From contig JARXAJ010000033.1 of the NCBI GenBank assembly GCA_029865965.1, forward strand, positions 1 through 36,754: a DNA stretch of 36,754 nt. Reading direction: 5' to 3'. Each line of letters starts with the position of its first letter. Position 1 is the stretch's first letter. The notes under the pieces were generated by a model. That model made no database searches. It worked only from the letters and a program-made list of their open reading frames with translations, and was not told the DNA's origin. Of the stretch, positions 8,400 through 15,676 are shown in pieces. This stretch comes from Aquabacterium sp. (GTDB lineage Bacteria > Pseudomonadota > Gammaproteobacteria > Burkholderiales > Burkholderiaceae_C). Both the position numbers and the translations under genes were made by a program.

Positions 8400-9014
8400 T
8401 CAGGGCGTGCCCCACAGCTGCTTCAGCCGGGCGTCCCGGCCGCAGCTGCTGCGGTAGTAGCTGTAGCGCACCGGGTTCTTCTTGTAGTAATCCTGGTGAT
8501 AGGCCTCGGCCTGGTAGAAGGTGGTCGCCGGCAAGACCACGGTGACGATCGGCTCCTTGAAGGGCTTGGTCTTCTCCAATGCCTCGAGAGACTGCTTCAC
8601 CGCAGCGGCCTGCTGCGCGTCATGGGTGAAGATGGCGGTGCGGTACGGAAACCCGGCGTCGCAGAACTGGCGGTCCTTGGTGGTCGGGTCGATGGTGCGC
8701 CAGAAATGCTCGACCAGCTTGGCGTAGCTCACCTTGGCCGGGTCGAAGACGATCTCCACCGCTTCGGTGTGGCCGGTGGTCTTGGCCGACACCTGCTCAT
8801 AAGTGGGGTTGGCCACGGTGCCGCCGATGTAGCCCGATGTCGTCGACACCACGCCCGGCACTTTGTCGAAGTCGGCCTCCACGCACCAGAAGCAGCCGCC
8901 GGCAAAGGTGGCCTTGGCCGTGGTCTGCGCCTGGGCCGGCATGGCCGTGGCCAGCCCCAGCCCCAGCGCCAGCAGGCCAGCCGCCGCACCCAGGAAGGTC
9001 GGGCGGCGCGTCAT
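8400..9014 (-). CDS. msrA: Peptide methionine-S-sulfoxide reductase, exported form
   Basis: 204 aa. It reduces methionine-S-sulfoxide in proteins. The catalytic GCFWC motif is at residues 40-44 (Cys41). Family blocks GYIGGTVANPTYEQVSAKTTGHTEAVEI and YHQDYYKKNP follow, with a late cysteine in SSCGRD as the probable resolving residue. Residues 1-30 are an export signal (TRRPTFLG, a hydrophobic core, then AQA/QT); the twin arginine followed by xxFL resembles a Tat signal, so the enzyme is probably periplasmic. The start codon overlaps the msrB stop in an ATGA arrangement, which indicates translational coupling. An ECF sigma gene lies upstream in the same direction. Confidence 0.95.
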   Translation of the reverse strand: MTRRPTFLGAAAGLLALGLGLATAMPAQAQTTAKATFAGGCFWCVEADFDKVPGVVSTTSGYIGGTVANPTYEQVSAKTTGHTEAVEIVFDPAKVSYAKLVEHFWRTIDPTTKDRQFCDAGFPYRTAIFTHDAQQAAAVKQSLEALEKTKPFKEPIVTVVLPATTFYQAEAYHQDYYKKNPVRYSYYRSSCGRDARLKQLWGTP

Positions 9015-9499
9015 GCCGCCGCCGGCACAAACTTCAGTGCCACGCCGTTGTTGCAGTAGCGCTTGCCGCTGGGCCTGGGGCCGTCGTCGAAGACATGGCC
9101 GTGGTGGCCCTCGCAACGGGCGCAGTGGTACTCGGTGCGGGGCAGGATCAGCTTGAAGTCGGTGCTGGTGCCCAGCGCGCCCGGCAACGGGGTGTGGAAG
9201 CTGGGCCAGCCCGTGCCACTCTCGTACTTGGCATCCGACGAGAACAAGGCCAGGTCGCAGCCGGCGCAGTGGAAGACGCCCTGGCGCTTCTCGGCATTCA
9301 AGGGGCTGCTGCCCGGGGCTTCGGTGCCGTGCTGGCGCAGCACGCGCAAGGCCGCTGGCGTCAGCCGTTGCTTCCATTCAGCCTCGCTCAGGCGCAGCTT
9401 GGTGGGTGTGGCCGGTGCCGGTGTGGCGGCACCGGCCATGGTGGCCTGGGTGCCCAGGCCGAACAGCGAAAGCAGGCGCATGACTTGGCGGCGTTTCAT
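9011..9499 (-). CDS. msrB: Peptide methionine-R-sulfoxide reductase, exported form
   Basis: 162 aa. It reduces methionine-R-sulfoxide. Two CxxC zinc pairs are visible (HCAGCDLALF and HCARCEGHHGHVFDDG), and the catalytic cysteine is Cys149 in RYCNNGVALKF near the C-terminus. Other family blocks are YESGTGWPSF and LPRTEYHC. The first 25 residues (MKRRQVMRLLSLFGLG, then ATMAGAA) look like an export signal beginning with a twin arginine, consistent with a periplasmic partner for MsrA. ATG 9499 overlaps the stop of a 24-codon ORF (ATGA). A start at 9481 (MRLLSLFG) is also possible. Together with msrA it forms a periplasmic protein-repair pair. Confidence 0.93.
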   Translation of the reverse strand: MKRRQVMRLLSLFGLGTQATMAGAATPAPATPTKLRLSEAEWKQRLTPAALRVLRQHGTEAPGSSPLNAEKRQGVFHCAGCDLALFSSDAKYESGTGWPSFHTPLPGALGTSTDFKLILPRTEYHCARCEGHHGHVFDDGPRPSGKRYCNNGVALKFVPAAA

Positions 9500-9570
9500 G
9501 GTGTGGGTGGTTGGTGGTGGTGATGCAGGGTCGTCAACAGTCGGCATGCAGGCGTGCATCTGTCCAGCAT
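9496..9570 (-). CDS. Possible 24-aa ORF coupled to msrB
   Basis: A small ORF lies between the sigma factor stop and msrB. It starts at ATG 9570 and its TGA overlaps the msrB ATG in an ATGA arrangement. The peptide begins MLDRCTPACRLLTTL and continues with four histidines and Pro/Thr. The C-x3-C pattern followed by LL loosely resembles the start of zinc-finger (zf-HC2) anti-sigma factors, and an anti-sigma gene would be expected here. It could be a leader peptide, a remnant of a deleted anti-sigma gene, or chance. No clear Shine-Dalgarno. Confidence 0.2.
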   Translation of the reverse strand: MLDRCTPACRLLTTLHHHHQPPTP

Positions 9571-9615
9571 GGTCCCAGCTTTCTTTGCCCGCCATGGCGG
9601 CAAGGGCGCAGCCGC

Positions 9616-10173
9616 TCAGCACAGCAGGGCCATGCGCGCGCGGTGCAGCCTGACATGCAGGTTCTGCGCGCTGATCTGCAGCAGGTCGCAGACCTCGGCG
9701 CTGCTCTGGTCGTGCAGCAGGCGCAGTTCGACAGCGCGCTTCAGGCTGGGTGGCAGCGCGGCGATGCGCTGCAACGTCTGCGCCAGGCGCTGGCGCTGCT
9801 CGGCGACGAGGTCCGGGCGCGGCTGGGGGCATTCCAGTGCCGCGTGGCCCGCCCCGGGGGCGCTGTCGTCGTCGTCAGCCCAGCCGGTGTCCAGGCTTTC
9901 ATGGCTGCTGCGCTGGCGCACCAGATCGACGATCTTGTGCTTGAGGATGCCCACCAGCCAGGTGCGCAGCGCGCTGCGGCCGGCAAAGCAGGCGCGGCCG
10001 CTGGCCACCGCTTCGAAGACGTCGTGCACCAGGTCCTCGGCCAGGCTGGGGTCGTGCAGCCGCTGGCCGGCAAAGCGCACCAGGTGGCTGCGGTGCGGGG
10101 CCAGGTCGGCCCAGCCGATGGCCCCACAGGGGGCAGGGGCTGGTGCGGCGGGCGGGCAAACAAGCTTGGTCAT
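9616..10173 (-). CDS. ECF-type RNA polymerase sigma factor
   Basis: 185 aa. The region 2 helix block is DLAPHRSHLVRFAGQRLHDPSLAEDLVHDVFEAV, with TWLVGILKHKIVDLVRQR at its end. Region 4 is recognisable as LPPSLKRAVELRLLHDQSSAEVCDLLQISAQNLHVRLHRARMALLC. An Asp/Pro-rich linker of about 35 residues joins them. The C-terminus stops right after RARMALLC; related Burkholderiales sigma factors usually continue with about ten more residues (a CLE..WF-like tail). No anti-sigma gene of normal size follows. The downstream genes on the strand are exported msrB and msrA, so a role in an envelope oxidative (for example hypochlorite) response is plausible. Which signal activates it is not visible. Confidence 0.82.
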   Translation of the reverse strand: MTKLVCPPAAPAPAPCGAIGWADLAPHRSHLVRFAGQRLHDPSLAEDLVHDVFEAVASGRACFAGRSALRTWLVGILKHKIVDLVRQRSSHESLDTGWADDDDSAPGAGHAALECPQPRPDLVAEQRQRLAQTLQRIAALPPSLKRAVELRLLHDQSSAEVCDLLQISAQNLHVRLHRARMALLC

Positions 10174-10245
10174 GGTGCGGCGCTGGTGGGTGGGGTGGGG
10201 CGGTGACTACACTGTCAGCGCCGCCCCTCGCAGCCCCATCACCGA

Positions 10246-10264
10246 AGATCACAGCCAGATCACA
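10246..10264 (+). promoter_or_regulatory. Candidate response-regulator box: direct repeat with 11-bp spacing
   Basis: AGATCACA occurs at 10246-10253 and again at 10257-10264, exactly 11 bp apart, with a weaker ATCACC at 10238. Two identical half-sites one helical turn apart are the usual arrangement for OmpR/PhoB-family dimers. The site is about 55 bp upstream of the response regulator start, so autoregulation is a reasonable inference. The sigma gene on the other strand starts 72 bp away and could also be affected. Confidence 0.4.
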
Positions 10265-10319
10265 TCGGCAGCAACACGGGCGATGTCAGGGTTGCCTTGC
10301 GCCGCACGACTGTTTGCCC

Positions 10320-11033
10320 ATGCCCAGCCACATCCTTGTTGCCGAAGACCAGGCCGACATCCGTGACCTGATCGTGTTGAACCTGCAGCAGGCCGGCTAC
10401 CAGGTGCAGGCCGTGGCCGATGGCAGCGCCGCCCTGGCCAGCCAGCTGGAGCAAGCCGCCGACCTGCTGGTGCTGGACCTGATGATGCCGGGCCTGGACG
10501 GGCTGGAGGTGTGCAAGGCGCTGCGCGCCCGCGGCCGCGCCACGCCCATCCTGATGCTGACGGCCAAGAGCACCGAGCTCGACCGCGTGCTGGGGCTGGA
10601 GCTGGGCGCCGACGACTACCTGACCAAGCCGTTCTCGATGGCCGAGCTGCTGGCCCGGGTGAAGGCCCTGCTGCGCCGCGCCGCGTTGCTGCGCGCTGCA
10701 GCGCTGGCGCCGGCCTCACCGGCGCAGACGGTGCGCAACGGCGAGCTGGAGATCCTGCCCAGCCGCCGCGAGGTGCGGGTGCGCGGCGGCGTGCTCGAGT
10801 TCACCGCGCTGGAGTTCGAGCTGCTGCTGCACTTCGCCAGCCACCCGGGGCGGGTGTATTCGCGCGCCCAGCTGCTCGACGCCGTCTGGGGCTACACCCA
10901 TGAAGGTTATGAGCACACCGTCACCACCCACATCAACCGGCTGCGCGCCAAGCTTGAGCGCGACCCGATGCAGCCGCAGTTCATCCTGACGGTGCGCGGC
11001 GCCGGCTACAAGATGCGGGACGCGCCGGCATGA
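10320..11033 (+). CDS. OmpR/PhoB-family response regulator
   Basis: 237 aa. The receiver domain covers residues 1-120: acidic pair ED near residues 9-10, phospho-acceptor Asp53 in VLDLMMPGLDG, conserved Thr in LMLTAKS and Lys in DYLTKPFS. The winged-helix effector domain covers about 140-233 (LEFTALEFELLLHFASHPGRVYSRAQLLDAVWG, ending TVRGAGYKM). A 20-residue Ala-rich linker separates them. ATG 10320 begins the receiver; upstream open frame is not protein-like. Its stop overlaps the kinase ATG by 4 bp (ATGA), so the two are translationally coupled. The signal and regulon are not evident; neighbours are an ECF sigma gene and an amide transport operon. Confidence 0.92.
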   Translation: MPSHILVAEDQADIRDLIVLNLQQAGYQVQAVADGSAALASQLEQAADLLVLDLMMPGLDGLEVCKALRARGRATPILMLTAKSTELDRVLGLELGADDYLTKPFSMAELLARVKALLRRAALLRAAALAPASPAQTVRNGELEILPSRREVRVRGGVLEFTALEFELLLHFASHPGRVYSRAQLLDAVWGYTHEGYEHTVTTHINRLRAKLERDPMQPQFILTVRGAGYKMRDAPA

Positions 11034-12580
11034 CGGTGCGCGCCCGGCTGGCGCTGGCGGTGTTGCTGACGGGCCTGCTGACAGCTGCAGGCGTGATTGC
11101 GACGCTGGCGCTGGCCTTTCAGCGCGTGGCGCATGAAGGCGCCTACCAGCGCGCCGATGCGTTCCTGGCGCGGGTGGTGGCGCAGTCCCCCGACCTGCTC
11201 GACCTGCATGCCCGCGACCCCGACAGCTTCACCCGGTTCCTGACCAGCCTGCTGCTGTTCGAGCCCGACAGCCAGCTCTACCTGCTGGCGGCAGACGGCG
11301 CGGTGCTGGCGCACAGCGGGCAGGTGGTGCTGGCGCCGGGCTTCAAGGTGGCGCTGGGGCCGGTGCAGCAGTCGGCCGCAGCAGCGTTGGACGCGCAGGC
11401 CCGCAAGCTGGCCCCCTATGTGATGGGCGACGATCCGGAGCGCATGGATGCCGATGCGGTGGTGGCCGCCCGCGCGCTGCAGCGGCAGCTGATCCGCTCT
11501 GCCGGGCCGGTGGCCGGCTACCTGTACGTCGTCTGCCGCAAGCAGGGCCTGCCCGGTGCCAGCCGGGCCCTGTTCCAAAGCAGCCTGGCCGGGCCGGCGC
11601 TGGCCGCAGCGGCGGCGCTGATGGTGCTTGGCTCGCTGCTGGCGGCCTGGATCATCGGCACGGTGACGCGGCCCCTGCGGGTGCTGAGCGACGAGGTGGC
11701 CGCTGCGTCGCGCGATGGCTTCAGCGTTGCAGCGGCGGCGGTGGCGCCGGCTGCGGCTGCCGGCACCGCAGCGCCCGGCAGCGCAGCGGCCGGCACCGGC
11801 GACGAGTTCAGCCGCCTGCGCGAGGGCTTCCGCGCCATGCTGACCACGCTGCGCAGCCAATGGGATGCGCTGCAGCGCATGGACCGCTTCCGCCGCGAAA
11901 GCGTGTCCAACCTGTCGCATGACCTGCGCAGCCCGCTCACTGCCACCGTGGCCTGCCTGGAAACGCTGGACCAGCGCTGGGCCGGCGACAGCCAGCGCGC
12001 CGATGACCGGCACCTGGTGCAGGTGGCGCTGCGCAACACCCGCAACGCCGCCGGCCTGGTGCGGTCGCTGGGCGACCTGTCGCTGCTGGACGAGCCCGAA
12101 TTCAAGCTCAAGCCGATGCGGCTGGACCTGGCCGAGGTGCTCGACGACATCGCCCTGCGCTTTGCCGAACGGGCAGCGCAGCAAGGCGTGGCGCTGCGCT
12201 TCGCGCAGCAGGGCACGGTGGCGCCGGTGGCGGCAGTCGATGTCGAGCTGTTCGAGCGCGCCGTGGCCAACCTGCTGGACAACGCGCTGAAGTTCACCCC
12301 CGCCGGCGGCCAGGTGGTGTTGCGTGCCGGCCGCGATGGCAGCCGGGTGCAGGTGGCGGTGGCCGACAGCGGCACGGGCATCGCCGCCGACGAGCTGCCG
12401 CATTTGTTCGACCGCCTCTACCAGGCGCGCAGCAGTGTCGCCCCTGCCACCAGCGACGCCGGCAAGGGCCTGGGCCTGGCCATCGTCCAGCGCATCGTCG
12501 CGCTGCACGGCGGCACGGTGGACGTGGCCAGCCAGCCCGGGCAGGGCACGACCGTGCGGTTGTGCTTGCCCGCGGCCTGA
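11030..12580 (+). CDS. Sensor histidine kinase
   Basis: 516 aa. TM1 lies near residues 6-28, a periplasmic sensor region of about 160 residues follows, and TM2 lies near 185-210. A HAMP region begins at TRPLRVLSDEV and is interrupted by a low-complexity Ala/Gly/Pro stretch of about 30 residues before DEFSRLREGFRAM. The H box is SNLSHDLRSPLT (His297), the N box LLDNALKFTPAGG, G1 DSGTGIA and G2 GKGLGLAIVQRIVALHGG. It autophosphorylates and passes phosphate to the coupled response regulator. The sensor domain was not recognised, so the stimulus is unknown. Confidence 0.9.
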   Translation: MTVRARLALAVLLTGLLTAAGVIATLALAFQRVAHEGAYQRADAFLARVVAQSPDLLDLHARDPDSFTRFLTSLLLFEPDSQLYLLAADGAVLAHSGQVVLAPGFKVALGPVQQSAAAALDAQARKLAPYVMGDDPERMDADAVVAARALQRQLIRSAGPVAGYLYVVCRKQGLPGASRALFQSSLAGPALAAAAALMVLGSLLAAWIIGTVTRPLRVLSDEVAAASRDGFSVAAAAVAPAAAAGTAAPGSAAAGTGDEFSRLREGFRAMLTTLRSQWDALQRMDRFRRESVSNLSHDLRSPLTATVACLETLDQRWAGDSQRADDRHLVQVALRNTRNAAGLVRSLGDLSLLDEPEFKLKPMRLDLAEVLDDIALRFAERAAQQGVALRFAQQGTVAPVAAVDVELFERAVANLLDNALKFTPAGGQVVLRAGRDGSRVQVAVADSGTGIAADELPHLFDRLYQARSSVAPATSDAGKGLGLAIVQRIVALHGGTVDVASQPGQGTTVRLCLPAA

Positions 12581-12588
12581 GACCAGAC

Positions 12589-12601
12589 GGCGGGCGCCGC
12601 C
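12589..12601. terminator. Possible weak hairpin between convergent genes
   Basis: GGCGG-GCG-CCGCC is a perfect 5-bp stem with a 3-base loop, in the 45-bp gap between the histidine kinase and amidase stops. No T-run follows on either strand, so it is at best a weak or Rho-assisted stop. Confidence 0.2.
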
Positions 12602-12625
12602 TGGCCCTGCAGCCCCGATCCCGCC

Positions 12626-14029
12626 CTACAGCGCCGGGTGGCGCAGGTGGAAGTCGGTCACCTGCTGGTAGGCATGGCCGGCCCGCACCAGCAGGGCCTC
12701 GTCCAGGTGGCGGCCCACCAGCTGGAAGCCGACCGGCATGCCGCCGGCGGTGAACGCGCCGGGCAGGGTCAGGGTGGGGCTGCCCGACATGTCGAACGGC
12801 GCGGTGTAGCGCAGCACGTCGTCGATGCCGCTGGGGGTGTTGAAGATCGCGTCCAGCTGCGCCGCCGAAGGGTTGCCGAACGGGTGCACCGGCACCAGCA
12901 GCAGGTCCACCGTCTGGAACAGCTTGCGCAGCGCGCCCTTGAACACCAGGCGCGCCTGTTCCACCCGCATCAGGTCCACGCCGCCGACCCCATGCCCCTT
13001 GTCGATCAGCCCGGCCAGCACCGGGCCGTATTCAGCCGCGCGCGCCGGGTAGGTGGCGGTGTGGGCGATGGCGGTCTCGACCGCGCAGACGGTCTCCCAG
13101 TCCAGGTACATCGATGCGGTGCCGGGCGGCAGCTGCACCGGCAGCACCTGCGCGCCCAGGCTGGTGAGCACCCGTGCCACCTCGGCCAGCATGGCCAGGG
13201 TGCCGGGCTCGCACACGCTGTCGGTGAAGCCGGGGTCGATGCCGATGCGCAGGCCGCGCACACCGGCGTCCAGCCCGGCCAGGTAGTCGGGTACCGCTGC
13301 TTCCAGCGTGGTGGGGTCGTGCGGGTCGACACCGGCCATCGCGCCCAGCATGGCGCCGGCATCGGCAGCGCTGCGGCACATCGGGCCCACATGGTCCAGG
13401 CTGTCGGCCAGCGGCAGCACGCCATGGCGGCTGACCCGGCCCCAGGTGGGCTTGAGCCCTGTCACGCCATTGGCGCCCGACGGAAACCGGATCGACCCGC
13501 CGGTGTCGGTGCCGATGCTGCCGTGGCACAGCCCGGCGGCGGTGGCCACGCCCGACCCGCTGGACGAGGCGCCGGCCCAGTGGTCGGCATGCCAGGGGTT
13601 CTGCGGCACCGGCAGCGACGGGTGGTGCACCGAGAACGCGCCCTCGGTCATGTGCAGCTTGCCCAGCATCACCGCGCCGGCGTCGAACAGCTTGCGCACC
13701 ACGGTGGCGTCGTTGCCGGGCACGTTGTCCTTCAGGATGGCGCTGCCCCAGGTGGTGCGCACGCCGGCGGTGTTGCACAAGTCCTTGATGCCGATGGGGA
13801 TGCCGTGCATCGGCCCGCGGAACTGGCCGCGCTGCATCTCGGCCTCGGCCGCGCGGGCCTGGGCCAGCGCCACCTCGGGCGTGGGCGTCAGGTAGCTGTG
13901 CAGCCCGCCGTCCAGCCGGGCGATGCGGTCGAGCATGGCCTGGGCCACCTCCACCGGTGACAGGCTGCCCGCGCGGTAGGCGGCGCCCAGGTCGGTGATG
14001 CTGGCGTAGTGGATGTTGTCGATGGCCAT
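12626..14029 (-). CDS. Amidase (amidase signature family)
   Basis: 467 aa. The Ser-cisSer-Lys triad is complete: Lys82 in GIPIGIKDL, Ser155 in WAGASSSGSG (the usual GGSSGGS motif altered to GASSSGS), and nucleophile Ser179 in [13 protein letters not shown]. It hydrolyses a carboxylic amide to acid and ammonia; the substrate is unknown. ATG 14029 has a strong Shine-Dalgarno (AAGGAG about 6 bases upstream), which decides the start even though the frame is open further up. The gene is last in a run with an AmiC/UrtA-like ABC transporter, which suggests that the transporter imports its amide substrate. GatA function is excluded because a full gatCAB lies at 21.5-24.8 kb. Confidence 0.88.
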   Translation of the reverse strand: MAIDNIHYASITDLGAAYRAGSLSPVEVAQAMLDRIARLDGGLHSYLTPTPEVALAQARAAEAEMQRGQFRGPMHGIPIGIKDLCNTAGVRTTWGSAILKDNVPGNDATVVRKLFDAGAVMLGKLHMTEGAFSVHHPSLPVPQNPWHADHWAGASSSGSGVATAAGLCHGSIGTDTGGSIRFPSGANGVTGLKPTWGRVSRHGVLPLADSLDHVGPMCRSAADAGAMLGAMAGVDPHDPTTLEAAVPDYLAGLDAGVRGLRIGIDPGFTDSVCEPGTLAMLAEVARVLTSLGAQVLPVQLPPGTASMYLDWETVCAVETAIAHTATYPARAAEYGPVLAGLIDKGHGVGGVDLMRVEQARLVFKGALRKLFQTVDLLLVPVHPFGNPSAAQLDAIFNTPSGIDDVLRYTAPFDMSGSPTLTLPGAFTAGGMPVGFQLVGRHLDEALLVRAGHAYQQVTDFHLRHPAL

Positions 14030-14042
14030 GCCTGTCTCCTTG
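14030..14042 (-). promoter_or_regulatory. Strong ribosome binding site of the amidase gene
   Basis: On the minus strand the bases before ATG 14029 read AAGGAGACAGGC, a near-consensus Shine-Dalgarno at good spacing. It fixes the amidase start and makes the upstream 11-bp repeats untranslated leader or promoter. Confidence 0.7.
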
Positions 14043-14140
14043 GTTGTTTGGCGGTTGTTTGGCGGTTGCGTGATGGTTGTGTGGCGGATGCTGGTGTGCG
14101 GCTGAGGTGCGGCTGAGGTGCAGCTGATATGCGGCATGCG
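14042..14140. repeat. Imperfect 11-bp tandem repeat array upstream of the amidase
   Basis: Nine consecutive 11-bp steps can be laid out. Units at 14042 and 14053 are identical (GGTTGTTTGGC); units at 14064 and 14075 are variants (8-10 of 11 match); the unit at 14086 is diverged. Units at 14097 and 14108 are identical to each other (TGCGGCTGAGG); those at 14119 and 14130 are variants. The array fills most of the 149-bp gap between the livF-like stop and the amidase start. Because 11 is not a multiple of 3, it is unlikely to be coding. Confidence 0.75.
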
Positions 14141-14178
14141 GATCGCCCCATCCCGGCCGCCGCCGATGGCCCTGTCGC

Positions 14179-14928
14179 CTAGGGTGCCAGGTAGGTCAGC
14201 AGGCGCGGGTCGTCGCGCACATCGGCGCTGGGGCCGTGCATGGCCACCGTGCCGCGGTCCATCACGTAGGCATGGCTGGCCACCCGCAGCGCCAGGTCGA
14301 TGTGCTGCTCCACGATCAGGATGGCCATGCGCCCGGCCAGCGCCTGCAGGCGGTCGGCGATCTCCTCGACCACGCCCAGCCACACGCCTTCGGTGGGCTC
14401 GTCGAGCATCAGCAGCTCGGGCCGGCCCAGCAAGGCGCGGCCGATGGCCAGCATCTTGCGTTCACCCCCCGACAGCGTGGCCGCCGCCTGGCCGAGCCGC
14501 TGCGCCAGCTTGGGGAACATGGCCAGCGCCTCGTCGATGTTGGCGCGCCCGCCGTGGCGCACCGCGCCCAGCATCAGGTTCTCGCGCACCGTCATCGAAC
14601 CGAACACCGCGTCTTCCTGCGGCACATAGCCGATGCCCATGCGCGATCGCTGCTCGGGCGTGCTGGCCAGCAGGTTGCGGTTGCCAAACTGCAGCGTGCC
14701 GGCGGTGGCCTTCAGCTCGCCGGCAATCGTCTTCAGCAGCGTGGACTTGCCCGCGCCGTTGCGGCCCAGGATGGCCACCGCGCCGCCGGGCGGCACCTGC
14801 AGCCCCAGGCCGAACAGCACCTGGCTGTGGCCGTAGCTGGCGCACAGGCCGTCCGCCGCCAACAGCGGTGCAATGGCCGCCCGCGCCGGGGCCGGGGCCG
14901 GGGCCTGGGATGTCGCGGCGTCATTCAC
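14179..14928 (-). CDS. ABC transporter ATP-binding protein (LivF/UrtE type)
   Basis: 249 aa from GTG 14928, which overlaps the end of the upstream ATPase gene by 8 bp. Walker A is GRNGAGKST, the Q-loop lies in GIGYVPQEDAVFGSMTVREN, the ABC signature is LSGGERKMLAIGRALLGRPE, Walker B is LLMLDEPTEGV, and the H-loop is IVEQHI. The EPTEGVWLGVVEEI sequence corresponds to the LivF/UrtE pattern EPTEGIxP. The N-terminal 20 residues are an Ala/Pro run encoded partly by tandem GGCCGG repeats (about 14886-14907). It powers the two permeases at 15.7-16.7 kb and 18.1-19.0 kb. Confidence 0.87.
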   Translation of the reverse strand: MNDAATSQAPAPAPARAAIAPLLAADGLCASYGHSQVLFGLGLQVPPGGAVAILGRNGAGKSTLLKTIAGELKATAGTLQFGNRNLLASTPEQRSRMGIGYVPQEDAVFGSMTVRENLMLGAVRHGGRANIDEALAMFPKLAQRLGQAAATLSGGERKMLAIGRALLGRPELLMLDEPTEGVWLGVVEEIADRLQALAGRMAILIVEQHIDLALRVASHAYVMDRGTVAMHGPSADVRDDPRLLTYLAP

Positions 14929-15655
14929 GGGTTGTGTACACCTTCTTGACCTTGTCGGACCGCTGGATCTCTTCAACCGTGCCGTCGTCCAGCACCTGGC
15001 CGTGGTCCAGCACGGTGAGCCGGTCACACAGGTCGCGGATGAAATCCAGGTCGTGCTCGACGATCAGCAGCGAGCACCAGCGCTTGATGGGCCGCAGCAA
15101 CTCGCCGGTGACGCGCCGTTCTTCCGGGCTCATGCCGCCGGTGGGCTCGTCCAGCAGCAGCAGCTTGGGCTTGAGGGCCAGCGCCATGGCGATCTCCAGC
15201 CATTGCTGTTCACCATGGCTCAGCGCGCCGGCCAGGTCGTCGGCGCGCCCGGCCAGGCGGAAGTCGGTCAGCGGCTCCATCACCCGGTCATGCAACTGGG
15301 CGCGGCTGCGTGACCGGGCCAGGCTGAACGGCGACTGGTGGGCCTGCATTGCCAGCAACACGTTGTCGTAGACCGACAGCTCGGGCAGCACCGCGGTGAT
15401 CTGGAACTTCAGGCTCATGCCCAAGCGCGAGCGCTCATACGGCAGCGCCTGCGTCACATCACGGCCGTTGAACACCACCGTGCCGGCGTCGGCAAAGTGG
15501 GCGCCGGCAATCGCCTTCAGCAAGGTGCTCTTGCCCGAGCCATTGGGCCCGATCAGGCCGTGGAAGCTGTTTTCGGCGATGGACAGCCCGGCACCGTCCA
15601 GTGCCTTCAGCGCGCCGAAGGTCTTCTTGATGCCCTGCACATCCAGCAATGCCAT
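14921..15655 (-). CDS. ABC transporter ATP-binding protein (LivG/UrtD type)
   Basis: 244 aa. Walker A is GPNGSGKST, the signature is LSHGEQQWLEIAMALALKP, Walker B is LLLLDEPTGGMSPEE and the H-loop is LIVEHDLDFI. LSHGxxQWLEI is the pattern of urea-type UrtD ATPases rather than classical LivG, which supports a urea/amide-type system. Start ATG 15655 has AGGA about 13 bases upstream. The stop overlaps the next ATPase start by 8 bp, and the permease stop lies about 20 bp upstream, consistent with one operon. Confidence 0.88.
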   Translation of the reverse strand: MALLDVQGIKKTFGALKALDGAGLSIAENSFHGLIGPNGSGKSTLLKAIAGAHFADAGTVVFNGRDVTQALPYERSRLGMSLKFQITAVLPELSVYDNVLLAMQAHQSPFSLARSRSRAQLHDRVMEPLTDFRLAGRADDLAGALSHGEQQWLEIAMALALKPKLLLLDEPTGGMSPEERRVTGELLRPIKRWCSLLIVEHDLDFIRDLCDRLTVLDHGQVLDDGTVEEIQRSDKVKKVYTTRE

Positions 15656-15676
15656 GGTCGGTGGGGTTCCTGGAAG

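Noticed and set aside
12626-14029. Amidase as a second GatA
   Set aside because: A complete gatCAB is present at 21559-24822, and this protein lacks GatA-specific blocks such as the [13 protein letters not shown] region.
14030-14383. N-terminal extension of the amidase through the 11-bp repeats
   Set aside because: The frame is open, but ATG 14029 has a strong Shine-Dalgarno, the extension is repetitive and not protein-like, and 11-bp units change frame.
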